The notes below the pieces were generated by a model, which saw nothing but the letters and a program-made list of their open reading frames with translations, did no database searches and was not told where the DNA came from. Position numbers and translations under genes: made by a program. This document shows, one piece after another, positions 14,605 to 22,868 of a DNA stretch of 34,531 bases. The stretch covers positions 1 to 34,531 of the forward strand of contig JABJBP010000032.1 of the NCBI GenBank assembly GCA_018665815.1. The letters are read 5' to 3'. Position 1 is the first letter of the stretch, and every line of letters starts with the position of its first letter. This stretch comes from Rhodospirillaceae bacterium (GTDB taxonomy: Bacteria > Pseudomonadota > Alphaproteobacteria > Rhodospirillales > Casp-alpha2).

Positions 14605-17600
14605 ATGGCATTGCGCAAAGTAAGTCTCGATGACAAATTCAGCCTCGATGAAGGCCGTATTTTCCTGAACGGCACGCAAGCACTGGTCCGCCTGACGCTG
14701 ATGCAACGCCGGCGTGATCTGGCGGCAGGCCTCAACACGGCGGGCTACGTAACCGGCTACCGGGGATCGCCACTGGGCGGCATGGACCGGGAATTTGGTG
14801 TCGCCGCCCGCCATTTGTCGGAACACCACGTCAAATTTCACCCCGCCGTCAACGAAGACCTCGCCGCGACCGCCATCTGGGGCGCCCAGCAGGTCAATCT
14901 GGACGCCCAAAGCGCCAATTACGACGGCGTGTTTGGCATGTGGTACGGCAAGGGCCCTGGTGTCGACCGTTCCGGCGACGTATTCCGCCACGCCAATTTG
15001 GCCGGCACGTCAAAACACGGCGGCGTCCTGGCGCTCGCCGGTGATGACCCGGCATGTAAATCGTCCACCGTCCCCAGCCAATCGGAACACGCGATCATTG
15101 ACGCGCAAATCCCGCTGTTACATCCCGCCGACACGCAAGAGGTCTTAGATTACGGCATTTTGGGTTGGGCCATGTCGCGCTATTCGGCCTGCTGGGTCGG
15201 AATGAAATGCATCACCGACAATATCGACAGCTCAGCATCCGTCCTGGTTGATCCTAGTCGAATTCAGATTGTTACGCCGACAGATTTTGAGATGCCGCCG
15301 GGCGGGCTTCATATCCGATGGCCCGATCAGCCCATGGACGCCGAGATGCGGCTCCACAAACACAAAGTTTACGCCGCCCTGGCGTTCGCCCGAGCCAATG
15401 GTCTGAACCGCGTCACCATGGACAGCCGCCAGCCGCGCTTCGGCATTATTTCGACGGGAAAATCCTACCTCGACACCATGCAGGCGCTCACTGATTTGGG
15501 CATCGACGCGGCGGAAGCCGACCGGTTGGGATTTAGGTTATTGAAGATCGGCATGCCGTGGCCACTGGAAAAAGAAATCGTCCGCAACTTCTGCGAAGGC
15601 TTGGACGAGGTATTGGTCATTGAGGAAAAACGTGCGGTCATCGAAAACCAGGTCAAGGAACAGCTGTACAATTGGCGCGCCGACGTCCGGCCCCGGGTGA
15701 TCGGCAAGTTTGATGACGGAGGCGAATGGATTTTGCCGTCGGCCGGTGAACTGACACCGGCCCGAATTGCGCGCGTCATCGCCAAGCGACTAAAGAACTA
15801 CGGGCCGTCGAAAAGTATTGATGCCCGGCTCCGCTTTCTCGACGAAAAAGAGGCCGACCTCGAAAAACTCGACACCGACATCACCCGCATCCCGTATTTC
15901 TGTTCCGGCTGTCCGCACAACTCGTCGACCAAAATTCCGGAAGGCTCAAAGGCCGCCGCCGGGATCGGGTGCCACTACATGGTTATCTGGATGGACCGCG
16001 AGACCGAGACCTTCACCCACATGGGTGCGGAGGGCGCCAACTGGATCGGTCAGGCGCCGTTCACGGATCGAGAACACATCTTCACCAACATCGGCGACGG
16101 CACCTATTTCCACAGCGGCATTCTGGCGATCCGTGCCGCCGTCGCCTCAGGCGTCAACATCACCTACAAAATCCTCTACAACGATGCCGTCGCGATGACC
16201 GGCGGCCAGACCATGGACGGCCCCCTGGACCCGGCGATGGTCACCCGCCAGGTGGCGGCCGAAGGCGTCGAACACATCGCGCTGGTCTCGGATGAGCCTG
16301 ACAAATATCCCTTGAACACCCAATGGGCCGGCGGCATAACCCGGCATCACCGCAAGGACTTAGATGCCATTCAGCGTGATTTCCGCGAACGCACCGGCGT
16401 CTCGGTGATTGTTTATGACCAGACATGCGCCGCGGAAAAACGCCGGCGGCGCAAACGCGGCACCTTCCCAAACCCGCAAAAACGCGCCTTCATTAATGAA
16501 TTGGTTTGTGAAGGCTGCGGTGATTGCGGCACGGCGTCGAACTGTGTGTCGATTACCCCGGTGGAAACCGAATTGGGGCGCAAGCGCGCCATCGACCAAT
16601 CGTCGTGTAACAAGGACTACACCTGCGTCGACGGCTTCTGCCCAAGCTTCGTCACGGTGCATGACGCCGAGCCCCGCAAGCCCGACAGCGTCGCGCCCGG
16701 AAATGCCGAGATCCCCTTCCCCGCCCTTCCCGATCCTGTGCCGGCCAGTGCAGCTGAGCCCTATGGCATTGTTATTGCCGGCGTCGGCGGCACCGGTGTT
16801 GTCACCGTTTCGGCCTTGCTGGCCATGGCTGCCCACATGGCAAACAAAGGTGTCACCGTCCTTGATGTCGCCGGCCTGGCGCAAAAAAATGGCGCCGTCT
16901 ACAGCCACGTGAAGATTTGCGACGATCCGGAAAAACTGCACGCCGTGCGCCTCGCCGCCGGCGGCGGTGATGTGTTGTTGGGCTGCGACATGGTCGTCGC
17001 CGGCAGCTATGAGACCTTATCGAAGTTGCAAGCGGGACGGACAAAAGCCGTGGTCAACGGTCACCAGGCGATGACCGCCGATTTCACCCGCGATCCCGAT
17101 TTGAACTTCCCCGAACACCGCCTGCAAAAAGCCATTGGCCGGGCGGTTGGCGATCATGGCGGCGACACCGAAGGCGCCCTTGAGTTCGTCGAAGCGACAA
17201 CGCTTGCCAAAGGTCTTATGGGCGACACCATCGGCGCCAACTTTTTCCTTGTCGGATACGCCTTCCAGAAGGGCCTGCTGCCCTTACCAGAAGACGCCAT
17301 TCACGCCGCCATTGATCTCAATGGAGTCGCGCCCGACTTCAACAAGCGCGCCTTCCTCTGGGGCCGGCGCGCGGCGCATGACCGGGCGGCCGTCGAAGCG
17401 ATATTGAGCCGCGACACAGCTGACCAGCCGGCAGCGGCGGAAACCGATGATAGCCTGGATGCCTTCATCGCACGCCGCGCCGCTGATTTGACTGCCTATC
17501 AAAACGCAGCTTATGCGAAACGTTATACCGATCTGATCGGACGTATCGGCGACACAGAATCAGAGAAAACCCCAGGTCGCACGGACCTCACCGAGGTGGC

Positions 17601-18111
17601 AGCGAAAGCGCTCTATAAACTTATGGCTTACAAGGATGAGTATGAGGTTGCCCGGCTCTATACCGACGGACGCTTCGAAGCCAAACTTCGCGACCAATTC
17701 GACGCCGGCGCCAAGCTGCGCTTCCATCTGGCGCCGCCCCTATTAGCCGAGCGCGACCCCGGCACCGGGCGGCTGCGCAAAACCGAATACGGCCCCTGGG
17801 TATTCACCGCGTTCCGGCTGCTGGCCGGGCTCAAGGGCCTGCGCGGCACGGCATTCGATATCTTCGGGCGATCCGAAGAACGCCGCGCCGAGCGCCGCCT
17901 GATCGCCGAATATATCACCACGTTGGAAACCTTGATGACAGGCCTCAGCGACGCCAATCATGAAATCGCCACCGACATCGCCCGCCTACCAATGTCCATA
18001 CGTGGTTTCGGGCACGTCAAAGAGGCGAATATGGCAACAGCTGTGAGCCGTCATGAAAGCCTGATGGAAACCTTCAAGAATGGCGGGGCTGAAAAAACGG
18101 CGGCCGAATGA
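14605..18111 (+). CDS. Indolepyruvate ferredoxin oxidoreductase, fused subunits
   Basis: A 1168-aa enzyme joining the alpha and beta parts of indolepyruvate oxidoreductase, the usual arrangement in aerobic proteobacteria. It decarboxylates aryl pyruvates to aryl-acetyl-CoA, passing electrons to ferredoxin, in aromatic amino-acid breakdown. The N-terminal third carries the pyruvate-ferredoxin-oxidoreductase fold (TGYRGSPLGGMDREFG, WYGKGPGVDRSGD). An iron-sulfur/thiamine region starts near residue 430 (FCSGCPHNSST) and includes the thiamine-binding GDGTYFHSG segment. A Cys-rich cluster, CEGCGDCGTASNC, is near residue 635. From about residue 720 the gamma-type domain begins with GIVIAGVGGTGVVT. 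GGGAGGA lies 12 bases before the ATG, longer than ideal, but the start agrees with the family N-terminus (VSLDDKFSLDEGRIFLNGTQ). Confidence 0.93.
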   Translation: MALRKVSLDDKFSLDEGRIFLNGTQALVRLTLMQRRRDLAAGLNTAGYVTGYRGSPLGGMDREFGVAARHLSEHHVKFHPAVNEDLAATAIWGAQQVNLDAQSANYDGVFGMWYGKGPGVDRSGDVFRHANLAGTSKHGGVLALAGDDPACKSSTVPSQSEHAIIDAQIPLLHPADTQEVLDYGILGWAMSRYSACWVGMKCITDNIDSSASVLVDPSRIQIVTPTDFEMPPGGLHIRWPDQPMDAEMRLHKHKVYAALAFARANGLNRVTMDSRQPRFGIISTGKSYLDTMQALTDLGIDAAEADRLGFRLLKIGMPWPLEKEIVRNFCEGLDEVLVIEEKRAVIENQVKEQLYNWRADVRPRVIGKFDDGGEWILPSAGELTPARIARVIAKRLKNYGPSKSIDARLRFLDEKEADLEKLDTDITRIPYFCSGCPHNSSTKIPEGSKAAAGIGCHYMVIWMDRETETFTHMGAEGANWIGQAPFTDREHIFTNIGDGTYFHSGILAIRAAVASGVNITYKILYNDAVAMTGGQTMDGPLDPAMVTRQVAAEGVEHIALVSDEPDKYPLNTQWAGGITRHHRKDLDAIQRDFRERTGVSVIVYDQTCAAEKRRRRKRGTFPNPQKRAFINELVCEGCGDCGTASNCVSITPVETELGRKRAIDQSSCNKDYTCVDGFCPSFVTVHDAEPRKPDSVAPGNAEIPFPALPDPVPASAAEPYGIVIAGVGGTGVVTVSALLAMAAHMANKGVTVLDVAGLAQKNGAVYSHVKICDDPEKLHAVRLAAGGGDVLLGCDMVVAGSYETLSKLQAGRTKAVVNGHQAMTADFTRDPDLNFPEHRLQKAIGRAVGDHGGDTEGALEFVEATTLAKGLMGDTIGANFFLVGYAFQKGLLPLPEDAIHAAIDLNGVAPDFNKRAFLWGRRAAHDRAAVEAILSRDTADQPAAAETDDSLDAFIARRAADLTAYQNAAYAKRYTDLIGRIGDTESEKTPGRTDLTEVAAKALYKLMAYKDEYEVARLYTDGRFEAKLRDQFDAGAKLRFHLAPPLLAERDPGTGRLRKTEYGPWVFTAFRLLAGLKGLRGTAFDIFGRSEERRAERRLIAEYITTLETLMTGLSDANHEIATDIARLPMSIRGFGHVKEANMATAVSRHESLMETFKNGGAEKTAAE

Positions 18112-18173
18112 ACCCACACGGGCGCTCAGCTAAGAACGTGCAGCATCATGACTAATGCCGGAAATGCGACGGC

Positions 18174-18284
18174 TCAAAGCGTCAGCAAACTGGCGGCGGC
18201 GCGCACCTCATCACGCATGAAGGTCATCGCGTAGCCGGCGAGCAGTACGAGCAGCGCAAATCCAACGAGCAGTGCGGCGAGCAT
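18174..18284 (-). CDS. Predicted 36-aa single-pass membrane peptide
   Basis: A short frame coding for 36 residues. Residues 1-18 are strongly hydrophobic (LAALLVGFALLVLLAGY), then comes a Met-Thr-Phe-Met-Arg-Asp-Glu turn and an Ala-rich tail. GGAGG lies nine bases before the ATG. Size, single helix and binding site fit a genuine small inner-membrane peptide, but coding bias cannot be judged at this length. It lies between the convergent end of the indolepyruvate oxidoreductase gene and the tautomerase gene. Function unknown. Confidence 0.5.
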   Translation of the reverse strand: MLAALLVGFALLVLLAGYAMTFMRDEVRAAASLLTL

Positions 18285-18326
18285 CGAATTGATCCTCCAG
18301 CCTTTCGCCCAGTATAGCACAAAACA

Positions 18327-18710
18327 CTAGACGCCGTTACCGAACGACCAGTTTTCACGTGGGCTCTCTACCAGATTAATGATCACGTCGTCGGCACGAA
18401 TATCCGTCGTCGCCGCGATGTTCACCGCGATCGCCGCATAGAGCGCCTTTTTCTGGTCCAGCGTGCGGCCATCGGCGCAGGTGATTTGGACGATCACCAG
18501 ATCGGCCGTGTGATCGATCCCTAGGAATTGTTCCGGCCCAACCAAACCGGGGCCATTTTCCAGCCCCGCCGGATGCGCCGTGATCACTTGGAAGCAATCA
18601 TCCGCCACCACGTCAAAACACGCCATCAACGCATCCTGGACGGCTATTGAAAGCGCTTTCGCCGCCCCCGCCGGTTTGCCTTCGGTATAGGAAATCCGCA
18701 CCAGCGGCAT
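18327..18710 (-). CDS. Tautomerase family protein
   Basis: A 127-aa protein of the tautomerase superfamily. It begins Met-Pro-Leu-Val-Arg-Ile, so removal of Met exposes the catalytic Pro1 typical of 4-oxalocrotonate tautomerases and malonate semialdehyde decarboxylases. The length fits two fused beta-alpha-beta units (residues 2-60 and 65-120), with a second strand LVIVQITCADGRTLDQKKALY. It resembles the two-unit Tautomerase_2 group. The substrate is unknown; a role in aromatic or keto-acid metabolism beside the indolepyruvate enzyme is possible but only contextual. Confidence 0.8.
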   Translation of the reverse strand: MPLVRISYTEGKPAGAAKALSIAVQDALMACFDVVADDCFQVITAHPAGLENGPGLVGPEQFLGIDHTADLVIVQITCADGRTLDQKKALYAAIAVNIAATTDIRADDVIINLVESPRENWSFGNGV

Positions 18711-18850
18711 AAGGGCCGTCCATTAATTACTTTTATAAGCGATGAACCCTCGCTTCCCCAATTGGTGTACATTTTGAATTCTCGCCATAATCCACCCCGG
18801 CAATGCCCAGCATCGCGCGAAGGATCATCGAGAATTCAGCACGCCGCCAA

Positions 18851-19192
18851 TCAGGGTTTGCGCCATCCCCGTTTGTACATAACGGCACAATTCCGGCTGA
18901 CCAGTTCCTGTACAGCCGGGATCATTTTCTTTTCCACCAATTTGGCCCATGCCTGAGGACAAAGTTTGTGATTCTTGCCTTTTCCCAACAGCCATTTCTG
19001 ATTGTACATGACCTTGCAGTCGTGCTTGACCAGTTTTTGGGCGTCTCGTGCGGAACCGCCCTTCGACAACGTATTGTATGCCTTTACGCATTCCGGCGTG
19101 TTGGGCATGGCGGCATAGGCCGACGGCAATGGCCCGGTCATGAATACGGCAATAAGTGCGAACGGCAAAATCGTTGTCAATAATTTCGGCAA
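18851..19192 (-). CDS. Small secreted protein with duplicated Cys-x23-Cys unit
   Basis: An unrecognised 113-aa exported protein. Residues 1-27 form a signal peptide ending SAYA. The start is TTG at 19192, with AGAGGA eight bases upstream; no ATG gives a complete signal. The mature part consists of two similar halves, C35...C59-KVMY and C78...C102-AVMY, each with exactly 23 residues between the cysteines and a downstream Lys-x-x-Trp or Arg-x-x-Trp. The halves look like an internal duplication forming two disulfide-linked helical hairpins. Function unknown; a periplasmic or secreted location is inferred. Confidence 0.68.
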   Translation of the reverse strand: MPKLLTTILPFALIAVFMTGPLPSAYAAMPNTPECVKAYNTLSKGGSARDAQKLVKHDCKVMYNQKWLLGKGKNHKLCPQAWAKLVEKKMIPAVQELVSRNCAVMYKRGWRKP

Positions 19193-19340
19193 TTCAATTT
19201 TCCTCTTCTCTACAGAGAACCAACATTCAGACTTCAGTCAGTCACGATGATGGCATATGCGGTCACGTATCGCCAAATTCACAGCAGACGGTAGGAACCG
19301 GAAAATCAAACACAATGGCGCCTTCGGCGCCACGTTATGT

Positions 19341-19598
19341 CTACAAATCGTTATGCGACCCGTCGCATAACGGACTGTTCTTGGTCTGCTTGCAGCCACA
19401 GAAATAGACCGTGCCGGTTTTCTCGGCGGCATACACCAGCGGCAGGAATGAGGTCGAGCGGTGGGTGCCATCACAATAGGGCTGGTTCTGCGAATGCCCG
19501 CACGCACACCAGACGTATCGCCGGCCCTCCTCGACCTCGACGGCGTAGGGTTCTTTTTGCGCAATATGGGCTTCGGATTCATTCAGATCATCGGACAT
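19341..19598 (-). CDS. CDGSH-type iron-sulfur protein, two-domain
   Basis: An 85-aa protein carrying two CDGSH-type cluster sites: C31-A-C33 ... C42-D-G-T-H46 and C67-G-C69 ... C78-D-G-S-H82. Each holds a 2Fe-2S cluster with three Cys and one His, as in the class III CDGSH proteins related to MiNT. Such proteins are linked to iron, redox or electron handling. ATG 19598 is preferred over the one five codons upstream because AAGGAG lies six bases before it. No membrane anchor. It stands alone between unrelated small genes. Confidence 0.9.
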   Translation of the reverse strand: MSDDLNESEAHIAQKEPYAVEVEEGRRYVWCACGHSQNQPYCDGTHRSTSFLPLVYAAEKTGTVYFCGCKQTKNSPLCDGSHNDL

Positions 19599-19716
19599 TT
19601 CAGGCTCCTTCAAAATTTCATGGACAGATTAAATCGACGGCGGGTATGCGACTAGACATGGAAAGCAAATGGGGGCATGAGACACGATCGGCGCTGCGCG
19701 CACGAGCATTTCCTAT

Positions 19717-20247
19717 TTATGCACCGCTGATTCGATCCAGCGCCAAGTTGACGACAATAGCGCCGAGCACCACGACGATCGACATGAACACCAACAACAG
19801 ATAGCGGTGCACATTGCCTTCGCGCGTCGACTTAACCGCTCGGATCTCACTGAACAAATTCGACATGTCCGCACCTATGCGGTTGATCTTGGCCATTTCG
19901 TTGTGCATCCAGAATTGATAAACGATGAGCACGAAGATCACCGCACAGGTCATCAATATGGTGATTGCCATCAGTTTGTTGGCGAAATCGGCGTCAGCCT
20001 TCACAAACCCAGCGACAAAGATGATGCCCAGGTAGGTGATCAAGGTCGCGCCGACAGTTTTCCACTGATGGTTTTTGACAAACCGCATGGTCTCGGTGGA
20101 TTCCTGATACAGCATCCGGACCTCGGCGTGGGTCATCTCATCAAGTTCGGACGCCACCACTTCGAAGGGCTCGGGTTCTTCCTCTTCCCTGTCCTTGTCC
20201 TTGTCCCTGGCCCTGTCCTTGCCCTTGTCTTTCCCCTTCAACGCCAT
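19717..20247 (-). CDS. Membrane protein with charged KD-repeat N-terminus
   Basis: A 176-aa protein that I cannot assign. Residues 5-25 are a highly charged low-complexity stretch (alternating Lys/Arg and Asp, then Glu) encoded by a degenerate hexamer repeat visible as CCTTGT/CCCTGG units at 20193-20236. Three hydrophobic helices follow, near residues 65-84, 91-110 and 147-168, with a cytoplasmic-type loop holding EMAKINRIGADMSNLFSEIRAVKS. The first helix region is preceded by an amphipathic segment (EMTHAEVRMLYQESTETMRFVKNHQWK). Probably an inner-membrane protein. Repeat number may vary between strains. Function unknown. Confidence 0.7.
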   Translation of the reverse strand: MALKGKDKGKDRARDKDKDREEEEPEPFEVVASELDEMTHAEVRMLYQESTETMRFVKNHQWKTVGATLITYLGIIFVAGFVKADADFANKLMAITILMTCAVIFVLIVYQFWMHNEMAKINRIGADMSNLFSEIRAVKSTREGNVHRYLLLVFMSIVVVLGAIVVNLALDRISGA

Positions 20248-20353
20248 ATCTGGCCCTCCTCATTTCTTTTCACCAATCTCACGACTGGATCGAATTCAAG
20301 CGTCGCCGGGTTGGTGGATGGTAGCATGAAATTATAAACACCTGATCGATTTC

Positions 20354-20395
20354 AGTCTCTAGCGGGATTGGGATGGTGCGGGTTGGCAATCCCGC
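20354..20395 (+). repeat. REP-like hairpin unit 1 (pair A, left)
   Basis: Head AGTCTCTA, then stem GCGGGATTG (20362-20370), a 16-base loop GGATGGTGCGGGTTGG, and the perfectly paired stem CAATCCCGC (20387-20395). A run of six T residues follows two bases later, so it could also end plus-strand transcripts. See the inverted partner at 20450-20489. Confidence 0.8.
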
Positions 20396-20449
20396 GCTTT
20401 TTTAAGTGACGGGAGTTGGAAATTTTCAGCACTACGTCGCTTGCGGGCC

Positions 20450-20489
20450 GCGCGGGCGCCAACCGCACCATCCCACCCGCGCTTGAGAC
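20450..20489 (-). repeat. REP-like hairpin unit 2 (pair A, right, inverted)
   Basis: On the minus strand: head GTCTCAA, stem GCGCGGGTG, loop GGATGGTGCGGTTGG (15 bases), stem CGCCCGCGC with one T-G wobble pair. It faces unit 1 across a 54-base spacer that contains AAGTGACGG (20404-20412). It lies 14 bases past the stop codon of the monooxygenase gene. Confidence 0.8.
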
Positions 20490-20502
20490 GGAACCGCACG
20501 GT

Positions 20503-21498
20503 TCAACGCGATGCAGCCAACACCTCATAGGACCGGCGCCGATCCGCTTGATCATGGGTCCAGGTCAGCACCACGACCTCGTCGATGCCGTAGCCTTTGG
20601 CCAGATCCGTGAGTTGTTCCATGACCTGCTCGCCGGTGCCGATAATAGCTGTTTCACGGAGCTGGTTCAGACGCAGTTTATCGGCATCGGTATAGACGGC
20701 ATTTGCTATCTCCGCCGGCGCATCAATGGCGTGCAGGTCGCCCTTCTCACGCGATACTTTCCAATGCGCGCGCGACGTAAACAATCGCTCCGCCTCGGCC
20801 TCGGTATCCGCCGCCAATGCCCACACACAAACATTGGCAATGGGCTCGGGGAATCGCCCAGAGGGTTGATAGTTTTCGCGGTACAATTGGAAGGCGCGCT
20901 CGACGCCACGCCCATCGGTGATGAAATGGGCAAAACAATAGGGCAGCCCCAAATGCGCCGCCACCTGGGCGCCATAGTCCGATGTGCCCAGCATCCAGAC
21001 CTCCGGCGCGTGGGGCCCGAAAGGGTGCGCTTTCAATTCCCCGAAGGCGTGCCCATCAACCAACGGCACTCCCGACACCCAGGCCACCAGATCGCGCACA
21101 TTGGCCGGAAAGTGCTCAGAAAAATGCTGGCCATTGGGGTTCAGCGCATAAGCCGTCTTGCCGTCCGAGCCCGGCGCCCGCCCGACGCCCAAATCAATGC
21201 GCCCGGGCGCAATGGCTTCCAACACCCGGAACTGCTCGGCGACTTTATACGTCGCGTAGTGCGGCAGCATGACCCCCGCCGAACCGATGCGGATGCGCGC
21301 CGTCGCCTGGCCGATGGCCGCCATGATGACTTCCGGCGCGGTGCCGACGATGGTCGGATGGTTGTGGTGCTCGGACACCCAAAACCGGTGATAGCCCAAA
21401 TCATCCGCCAACTTGGCCAACTCAATGGTATCGCGGATCGCCTGGTCTTCCGGGCGGCCCGTGGCGGCGGTGGATTGATCGAGGACGGAAAGGTGCAT
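20503..21498 (-). CDS. Luciferase-like flavin-dependent monooxygenase
   Basis: A 331-aa protein of the bacterial luciferase-like (LLM) superfamily. Family signs are the start LSVLDQSTAATGRPEDQAIRD, the segment YHRFWVSEHHNHPTIVGTAPEVIMAAIGQATARIRIGSAGVMLPHY (residues about 37-80), and LGVGRAPGSDGKTAYALNP near residue 103. These match the YhbW-like group, which use reduced FMN supplied by a separate reductase. A flavin-reductase-like protein is encoded at 22869-23519 on the same strand, but the two are not adjacent. Substrate unknown. A hairpin repeat pair follows immediately downstream. Confidence 0.87.
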   Translation of the reverse strand: MHLSVLDQSTAATGRPEDQAIRDTIELAKLADDLGYHRFWVSEHHNHPTIVGTAPEVIMAAIGQATARIRIGSAGVMLPHYATYKVAEQFRVLEAIAPGRIDLGVGRAPGSDGKTAYALNPNGQHFSEHFPANVRDLVAWVSGVPLVDGHAFGELKAHPFGPHAPEVWMLGTSDYGAQVAAHLGLPYCFAHFITDGRGVERAFQLYRENYQPSGRFPEPIANVCVWALAADTEAEAERLFTSRAHWKVSREKGDLHAIDAPAEIANAVYTDADKLRLNQLRETAIIGTGEQVMEQLTDLAKGYGIDEVVVLTWTHDQADRRRSYEVLAASR

Positions 21499-21749
21499 GG
21501 AAAACCTGATGATTGATGATGGGGAATCGTCGCTCTATCTGGGACCAGCACACCATGCCATGCAACCACGAAAAAGCCCCACCTAACCGACGGAAACTTG
21601 ATCGTTAGACCCTAAAGAGCGATTACTTGATTTTGTTGACCTACACAAAGTGTGCCGTGAAGCGGGTGACGGCGCCGGAGTATGACGCGGGCAAAATTTA
21701 ACGGCTGAATGCGTTGGAAATCATTATACCCGCCTGAATTCAGGACAAT
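21499..21749. other. Intergenic region, no gene recognised
   Basis: About 250 bases between two same-strand genes. The only structure seen is a 12-base perfect palindrome CCTGAATTCAGG at 21733-21744, just beyond the stop codon of the response-regulator gene, without a following T run on the minus strand. Confidence 0.4.
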
Positions 21750-22319
21750 TCAGCTGACTACCGACAAGCGCAAGTCGCGGTTAAAATGATCGGCGGCAGC
21801 CAATGCCTCGCTGGCTAGACTGCGGCGGTCGGCGCAGTTGTAGTTTCGCTCAGCGCGCCTGCGGTCGGGGCCGAAGAACGTCGGTGTGCGGATGAACTTG
21901 CGGGGCGTCAACGCCAATGCGGCAATCCGCTTATAGAGGCTGTACACGGAGACCGGCTTCGCCAGCAGTTCGTTGACCCCGGCATCGCGAGCCATGGTCA
22001 CGGTTTTGAACTCGGTCCGCCCGGTCAACATGATGATCGGCACGTAGGGCGAGGCACTGTCGGAACTGGTCCGCACGATGCGGGTGAAATCCAATCCGTC
22101 GAGGGGATCCATTTTCAGTCCGGTGATCACAAAATCAATGGTCTGGCGCTTCATTTCGGCCAAACCGTCGCTGCCGTCGCCGGCTTCCTCGACCAAGCGT
22201 ACGCCGAACGAATGCAGGATCGATTTGACGAGAAGGCGCATATGGCGGTTTCGGTCGACGATCAGGAATCTGAGAGTTTCAAGATTGAGAGACGTCTCGG
22301 GTGTAAGGAAAGGTTCCAT
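21750..22319 (-). CDS. Atypical response-regulator receiver lacking the Asp
   Basis: A 189-aa protein with one CheY-like receiver domain (residues about 15-130) and a C-terminal tail beginning FFGPDRRRAERNY. ATG 22319 is chosen because GGAG lies five bases upstream; an ATG eight codons earlier has no binding site. In the receiver, the phosphoacceptor position in VIT-x-LKMDPLDG is Gly67 instead of Asp (codon GGA), and the acidic pair before it reads Asp22-Arg23. Thr99 and Lys121 are kept. The domain therefore probably cannot be phosphorylated in the normal way and may work by protein contact. The tail with FGPDRRR occurs in a known alphaproteobacterial group of single-receiver proteins. Confidence 0.82.
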   Translation of the reverse strand: MEPFLTPETSLNLETLRFLIVDRNRHMRLLVKSILHSFGVRLVEEAGDGSDGLAEMKRQTIDFVITGLKMDPLDGLDFTRIVRTSSDSASPYVPIIMLTGRTEFKTVTMARDAGVNELLAKPVSVYSLYKRIAALALTPRKFIRTPTFFGPDRRRAERNYNCADRRSLASEALAAADHFNRDLRLSVVS

Positions 22320-22504
22320 CTGGGCTCCGCCGGGCAACATCAACTCGCGCAGCCAAATCTCTTACGTAATCCTCGGCGGTCCGTGCCGAGCACCCCACCG
22401 TGCTACGAAGAGCACACCCCCAATGATGAAACGATTGTCAGTTTCATACATAGAGTACGGCCATCGGGCGCTCTGCGCTGTGACGACGCGCACACTTCGG
22501 GCGA

Positions 22505-22531
22505 TTAATTATGACCTAATTAAAATTTTAA
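22505..22531. promoter_or_regulatory. AT-rich palindromes upstream of response regulator
   Basis: Two overlapping perfect palindromic structures: TTAATTA-TGACC-TAATTAA (22505-22523) and TTAAAATTTTAA (22520-22531). They lie between the broken PilZ gene and the response-regulator gene on the same strand. They could be a regulator-binding site or simply an AT-rich promoter element. Confidence 0.3.
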
Positions 22532-22540
22532 CGGAATAGA

Positions 22541-22826
22541 TCAGATGCCGCTGGATTTGCGGCTCTGTTCAGCGACAAACCGCCGCACAGCCTCAGCGCT
22601 GGCGGTATCGTGGTCAAATTCGGCGGCGATCTCTTGGCCGCTGCGACGTTCAGCCCGCGCGCCCAAGCAGGGCAAGCCGTCGATTTCGAGTTCAACAAAC
22701 AAGGCGTCCGTGGAAAAAACGTCAAAGCGATCAAGCGGAGTGGTCAATCCGATTAAAGCCCCGGTCGCAGAAATATCGCGGCGCAGCCCGGCGCTCACGT
22801 TGCCCCTTGGATTTCAGCGTATTCAT
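22541..22826 (-). pseudogene. Broken PilZ-domain gene
   Basis: Two frames carry the two halves of a PilZ (cyclic-di-GMP binding) domain. The first starts at ATG 22826 with GAGG four bases upstream and reads MNTLKSKGQRERRAAPR, which contains the RxxxR motif. A second frame, starting no later than GTG 22798, reads GLRRDISATGALIG, containing the DxSxxG motif, and continues to a proper PilZ C-terminal half (residues to ...AEAVRRFVAEQSRK). The two motifs overlap in sequence, whereas an intact PilZ has some 20 or more residues between them. An out-of-frame internal deletion is the simplest explanation. An 85-aa product from the GTG (AAGGGG four bases before) is possible but would lack the RxxxR motif. 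Confidence 0.55.
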
Positions 22827-22868
22827 TGAGCCTCAATCATTTGAAGCGAATTCCCCCACCATGACCGC

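Noticed and set aside
16360-16941. Minus-strand frame of 193 codons inside the indolepyruvate oxidoreductase gene
   Set aside because: GC-rich coding DNA commonly keeps the opposite strand open; no domain or ribosome-binding site was found.
20416-21516. 366-codon plus-strand frame opposite the luciferase-like gene
   Set aside because: It is antisense to a well-conserved monooxygenase and starts inside a hairpin repeat.
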